In this document: positions 60,415-64,000 of the stretch, one piece after another
Position numbering within the stretch: the first letter of the stretch is position 1
Layout: each line of letters opens with the position of its first letter
Assembly (NCBI RefSeq): GCF_011039075.1
Contig: NZ_JAAKEG010000002.1
Span: 1-64,000, forward strand
Origin: Adlercreutzia sp. ZJ304
Lineage (GTDB): Bacteria > Actinomycetota > Coriobacteriia > Coriobacteriales > Eggerthellaceae
DNA: 64,000 bases
Direction: 5' to 3'
The notes under the pieces: model-generated
Databases searched by the model: none
What the model was told of the DNA's origin: nothing
What the model saw: the letters and a program-made list of their open reading frames with translations, nothing else
Program-made: the position numbers and the translations under genes

Positions 60415-61740
60415 TTTTTCAGTGCGCTCTATTTTTGCTTCCACTTTATCTACACGGAAGCGATCCATTGTCTGCACAGTTAATGGCACTACGATAGATT
60501 CTGTGGCTGTTTCGTGCTCTAGTACAATTTTGTCGCCTTCTTCGGGAATACGATCTAGCATGTTGGCTATTAGTCCGCCTAGAGTTTCCACGTCGTCGGC
60601 TTCGGGCGGCTCAAAGCATATTATGTCTTCAAGCTGATCTATCGACATGCCACCGTCAATAACTAGCGTGCCGTCGTTTAGTTTCATAATGTCTTCGCAG
60701 TCGTGGCGATACTCATCATCTATGCGACCAACTATTTGCTCCATAACATCGGACAGCGTTACTATGCCAGCGGTTCCGCCGTGCTCATCTACCACCAAAC
60801 AAATTTCCGTGCGCCCTTCTTGTAGCGTGTCTATGAGGCGAGCAATAGACACGGTTTCGGGCACAGCTGGCATTTCGCGAATTTTCCATTCGCTCATAGG
60901 CGTGTTAGGTGCCAAACTGTATAAGTCTTTTATGTGTACAAAGCCTACAATGTGGTCTTTATTGCCACGGCATACGGGGTAGCGCGAATAGCTGTATTGG
61001 CGAATTACTGCCTCGTTGTCTTCCAGCGAATCGTCTATGTCGAGAAACACTACATCGGTGCGTGGAGTCATTATGGCTTCAGCATCTTTGTCGCCTAAAT
61101 CTAGCACGTTGTCCACAAATTCGTTTTGCTCTGCGGCGATAAGACCGCTTTCTGTAGACTCATCAACCAAAATTTTAATTTCGTCGCCAGTGTATACTTC
61201 GTGTTCATTTGCAGGATCGTGTCCAAGTAGGCGCACAACACCGTTTGTTATGGTGTTGAAAAGCCACATAATCGGATAGGTTATGCGATAGAACCACATA
61301 AGCGGTGTAGCTGTTGCCAGCGCGTAGCGTTCTGTTGAAAAGATGGCAAGAGACTTCGGAATAAGTTCGCCAACAACTACATGCAGGGTAGTCATAATGA
61401 AATAACCTATAGCCACGGCGCAAATAGTTATAACGGCTTCAGGTGCGCCGAATAATTCAAACAGTGGTCGTATAAGTTCCGAAAAAGCAGGTTCGCCCAG
61501 CCAGCCAAGCGCAAGGGATGCCAACGTTATGCCAAGTTGGCAGGCTGACAAATAGGCATTAACATTATTGGCTATGGTTAAAGCGTTTGCGGCACCGCTT
61601 TTGCCGTCGGCGGCTGCCAGTTCTAACTGCGATTTGCGCACGCGCACTAATGCAAATTCTGCAACTACAAAAAAGGCATTCATAGCCAAAAAAACTACAA
61701 CTAAAATTAGACTTATCGCAATATAAGTGCTTTCTGACAA
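60403..61740 (-). CDS. CNNM/HlyC-family membrane protein with CBS pair
   Basis: A 445-residue protein of the hemolysin C/CorC type. N-terminal CNNM membrane domain with four helices (LVVVFLAMNAFFVVAEFALVR, the A-E-F motif; AYLSACQLGITLASLALGW; VVVGELIPKSLAIF), cytoplasmic CBS pair (EAIMTPRTDVVFLDIDD, ICLVVDEHGGTAGIVTLSD), and CorC_HlyC domain ending in CFEPPEADDVETLGGLI and MDRFRVDKVEAKI. Associated with Mg2+/Co2+ transport or membrane stability in related bacteria. ATG 61740 is the likely start. Confidence 0.92.
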   Translation of the reverse strand: MSESTYIAISLILVVVFLAMNAFFVVAEFALVRVRKSQLELAAADGKSGAANALTIANNVNAYLSACQLGITLASLALGWLGEPAFSELIRPLFELFGAPEAVITICAVAIGYFIMTTLHVVVGELIPKSLAIFSTERYALATATPLMWFYRITYPIMWLFNTITNGVVRLLGHDPANEHEVYTGDEIKILVDESTESGLIAAEQNEFVDNVLDLGDKDAEAIMTPRTDVVFLDIDDSLEDNEAVIRQYSYSRYPVCRGNKDHIVGFVHIKDLYSLAPNTPMSEWKIREMPAVPETVSIARLIDTLQEGRTEICLVVDEHGGTAGIVTLSDVMEQIVGRIDDEYRHDCEDIMKLNDGTLVIDGGMSIDQLEDIICFEPPEADDVETLGGLIANMLDRIPEEGDKIVLEHETATESIVVPLTVQTMDRFRVDKVEAKIERTEKSSD

Positions 61741-61975
61741 TTCTCTCTCCCAAATATATTTATGTATTGCTGCATATTATAGGATTATACGCAGCGTTCA
61801 TCTTTGCAGAGGTATTTGTTACCGATTGATTGACCGCGCCCTAACTCCTACTTTGCGGCATATAGACAAAAAAAGTGTGTAAGGCTCAGTCCATCGCAAA
61901 TGGGTAAGGAATGCTGTTGTGGAATTCTGACCAAACCAGACCGTGTGTTGCCTTCGTCACTTTTTAGGCGAAAAA
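61741..61975. other. Intergenic upstream of MITE copy 2
   Basis: No gene is supported. It ends with TGCCTTCGTCACTTTTT (from about 61949), which also precedes the first MITE-like copy in direct orientation. Confidence 0.4.
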
Positions 61976-62128
61976 TGGTCAAAACTTCCGACTTTCCACA
62001 GTCTACAATGCCAAATTACGCCAATTACGAATCAAAATAGAATTGAAGAACCCTGTTTGCCCAGTGTTCTCCACAATTCAAGTTAGCTATGTGGCGCTAT
62101 GACCATGGAAAGCTGGAAGTTTTGACCA
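61976..62128. mobile_element. MITE-like element, copy 2 (153 bp, core inverted)
   Basis: The left end (61976-61998) is identical to that of copy 1; the right end (62106-62128) differs from the perfect complement by two positions (AGCTGG instead of AGTCGG). The core of 107 bp is the reverse complement of copy 1 with roughly five percent difference. It has no coding capacity. Confidence 0.75.
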
Positions 62129-62743
62129 TTTTTCTAACTTTTTTGAACTAGTATGCGGATGAGTTGAATCGTAATCTAGTGTCAAGGTGTTGAGAGTTTA
62201 CCCAAAAGCCATCCAACAAACACTTTAAGCTATCTTGTGGAGGTATCGTTTTTCCCAACACTAGAGCCTCCGCATAAGCTACATCTCCACCTTTGCTTTC
62301 CTGCTTTTGTAAATCCTTTTTTCTTCATCTTGCCGCCGCAGATTGCACATTTTCTAGTAAACACCGCTCACACCTGTTCATAACTGACTTTTTCTTGGAA
62401 AAAGCTCGCCTGAGCAGGCATGTCAAGTGAGAATCCTACACACTTATCAAGCCATTCCTGTGTCAAATGAAGCTCTCGAAATATGTTCCATTCAGCGGAA
62501 TTGAGGATACAGCGATTCTGAATCGAGTCTATAAGATTGCTCTCAAATTAAATCTCCACATACATTATACGAGGGTTATCTTCTAAATGATCGCTCATGA
62601 CATCCTGTTGCAAGTTCGGGGATTACCGTATCATATAGCTCTTCAAAAAAACCAGTCTTCCATCCTTCTCTAAGGCTTGTTAAGATGAACTCAAATATCA
62701 TATTCTTATTCATCTAATTTTCGACCAGTTGTGAGGGAGCATC
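62129..62743. other. Intergenic with broken short frames
   Basis: A minus-strand frame at 62576-62713 encodes a 45-residue peptide starting MNKNMIFEFILTSLREGWKT, directly followed in another frame by MSDHLEDNPRIMYVEI; this looks like a decayed small gene with a frameshift. Its coding status is weak. The rest of the interval, including an imperfect inverted motif TATGCGGA/TCCGCATA around 62151 and 62268, is probably element scar. Confidence 0.35.
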
Positions 62744-64000
62744 ATGTTCGTAGGCAGGCAGCGAGAACTCACCATACTGGAAAAGTGCTTCTCGAAGCAC
62801 GCATTCCAGATGATAGTGATGTATGGAAGGCGTCGTGTTGGCAAGACAACGCTTTTGAGCTATTTTGCGAAGGATAAGCCCACCCTGTTCTTTACAGCCC
62901 AAGAGCAAAGCGACAGCGACAATCTCAAGGATCTCGCAAGGCAGATCGCAGAGTGCTTCGGGTTGCCGCAGGGACTAACGTTCGAGAGTTGGGATGCAGT
63001 TTTCGACTATCTTGCAAATCTTGCAGCAGATGATCCATTTCTGTTCATCTTCGACGAATTCCCTTATGCGGCTCAAGCGAACCCAGCTCTTCCTTCAAAG
63101 CTGCAGATCGCAATCGACCATAAGCTGAAGAACACGAGGATGTGCCTTGTGCTTTGCGGTAGCAATCAGGGATTCATGGAGAGTAACGTTCTCGGCAAGA
63201 AGAGTCCACTGCATGGTCGCCGTACAGCGCAGATCAAAGTAGAGCCTTTCGGCTATAGAGATGCGGCCTGCATGCTCGGAAACGTATCTTCTGATGATGC
63301 TTTCCGCTATTACGCCTGCATTGGTGGCATCCCATATTACTTGGCGCAAGTGGATCGATCGTTGTCTTTCAATGAGAATATGCTCGAGCTGTTCTTCAGT
63401 CCAGAGGGCTTCTTGTTCGGAGAGCCGACGAGCCTGCTCCGTCAAGAGTTGAGGGAGCCTTCGCTCTACAACTCGATTCTCCGTGCGATCGCGCATGGCG
63501 CGAACAAGCAAAACGAGATCGCGAACAAGACGGGTATTGAGCGTAGTCATCTACCGAGATACCTTCGTGTGCTCATAGAGCTTGGGATTGTTGAGCGTGT
63601 CGTGCCTTTCGGGGAAGATGCGCAACGTAGTAGGAAGGGCATATATCGGCTTCGCGATGCCTGCTATGCGTTCTGGTATCGCTTCGTGTCCCCGGTCGTG
63701 GGCGACATCGAATCAGGTGCGGGAGAACTTGCCTTTCGAACGGTGACGCCAGAAACGCTCGGGGAGCATCTTGGTCATAGATTCGAGGGTGTTTGCCTAG
63801 AATGGCTTTTGGAAGAAGCGCTCGCTGATTCCCTGCCTGTGGACGCCACGACGGTTGGGATATGGTGGGGCACGGATCCTAATACGAGAAGCCAGACCGA
63901 TATTGATGTTATCGCAGCTAACAGAACAAGTTGGCACGCCATCATCGGTGAGTGTAAGTACCGTAACTCCTTCAACGAGACGGAGGCCGTGGATTCGCTT
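62744..64000 (+). CDS. ATP-binding protein, archaeal-type ATPase with DUF234 (partial, right edge)
   Basis: A frame open from ATG 62744 (GAGGGAG upstream) to the window edge, at least 419 residues. It begins MFVGRQRELTILEKCFSKH, with Walker A YGRRRVGKTTLLSYF, Walker B FLFIFDEFPYAAQ, sensor-like LVLCGSNQGF, the conserved EPFGYRDA, a winged-helix segment QNEIANKTGIERSHLPRYLR, then a DUF234-type region including CYAFWYRFVSPV and LGHRFEGVCLEW, and a nuclease-like D-x-D...E-C-K pattern (QTDIDVIAAN, IGECKYR). The family is common in anaerobes and archaea; function unproven, often a selfish or defence-associated ATPase. GC-richer than the neighbouring DNA. Confidence 0.85.
   Translation, partial: MFVGRQRELTILEKCFSKHAFQMIVMYGRRRVGKTTLLSYFAKDKPTLFFTAQEQSDSDNLKDLARQIAECFGLPQGLTFESWDAVFDYLANLAADDPFLFIFDEFPYAAQANPALPSKLQIAIDHKLKNTRMCLVLCGSNQGFMESNVLGKKSPLHGRRTAQIKVEPFGYRDAACMLGNVSSDDAFRYYACIGGIPYYLAQVDRSLSFNENMLELFFSPEGFLFGEPTSLLRQELREPSLYNSILRAIAHGANKQNEIANKTGIERSHLPRYLRVLIELGIVERVVPFGEDAQRSRKGIYRLRDACYAFWYRFVSPVVGDIESGAGELAFRTVTPETLGEHLGHRFEGVCLEWLLEEALADSLPVDATTVGIWWGTDPNTRSQTDIDVIAANRTSWHAIIGECKYRNSFNETEAVDSL

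Noticed and set aside
62714-62908. Minus-strand 64-residue frame opposite the ATPase gene start
   Set aside because: It lies antisense to the clear ATPase coding frame with Walker A and has no ribosome site.

Overview
The window looks like the chromosome of a bacterium of moderate-to-low GC that is a Gram-positive type with menaquinone and dTDP-rhamnose metabolism. My best guess is an actinomycete of class Coriobacteriia (Eggerthella/Cryptobacterium-like). This rests on the gene repertoire (LoaP/NusG-like antiterminators ahead of a polysaccharide operon, Rgp-like rhamnan cluster with ABC export, menaquinone genes, LOR/SDH-type ornithine cyclodeaminase, Fe-S aldo/keto reductase) and is an inference; the genus is not decided by the sequence. 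There are no rRNA genes, no CRISPR array and one tRNA (Leu-CAA).

Layout. 1-2340: transposon debris (an IS110-like 3' end, an ISL3-like transposase broken by one stop codon, and a 668-bp decayed element with near-perfect terminal inverted repeats). 2361-9845 (minus strand): an extracellular polysaccharide operon, read from right to left as three tandem NusG/LoaP-like antiterminators, an initiating sugar-phosphate transferase, two GT4 transferases, a Wzy-like polymerase and a GT2 transferase. 9846-10706: a short promoter-bearing segment bounded by AAAAAGT/ACTTTTT palindromes in inverted register, followed by a serine recombinase; this has the arrangement of an invertible (phase-variable) promoter controlling the operon. 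11165-21532: two toxin-antitoxin pairs with palindromic operators, a TetR regulator, two tandem DUF262 proteins, an AEC transporter, panBCD, an Fe-S aldo/keto reductase, a GH25 lipoprotein and msrA. 21637-28453: housekeeping and metabolic genes (EamA exporter, ornithine cyclodeaminase-like, esterase/acyltransferase/DUF2130 trio, OGG1-type glycosylase).

28676-47790 is a second, larger surface-glycan locus: a GtrA/DPM1-like/DUF2304 module, big membrane glycosyltransferase-like proteins, several GT2 rhamnosyltransferase-like enzymes, a Wzm/Wzt-type ABC exporter and the dTDP-L-rhamnose genes rmlA-rmlD-rmlB-rmlC. It resembles rhamnose-rich cell wall polysaccharide clusters exported by ABC transporters, and is interrupted at 35.5-37.9 kb by a compositionally different membrane gene with an IS3 remnant. 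Directly after it sits a secreted subtilase-muramidase-ricin-lectin fusion (48000-51317).

51318-64000: a MITE-like element (153 bp, second copy at 62 kb with the core inverted), an OmpR-type two-component system preceded by a possible leader peptide, a MenE-MenC fusion protein with a degenerate MenE half, an MFS exporter fused to CBS domains, tRNA-Leu, an orphan LytTR response regulator, a CNNM/HlyC-family protein, and, at the right edge, an archaeal-type ATPase/DUF234 gene that runs off the window. The most unusual features are the recombinase/invertible-promoter/triple-NusG switch, the subtilase-GH25-lectin fusion, the MenE-MenC fusion and the inverted-core MITE pair.
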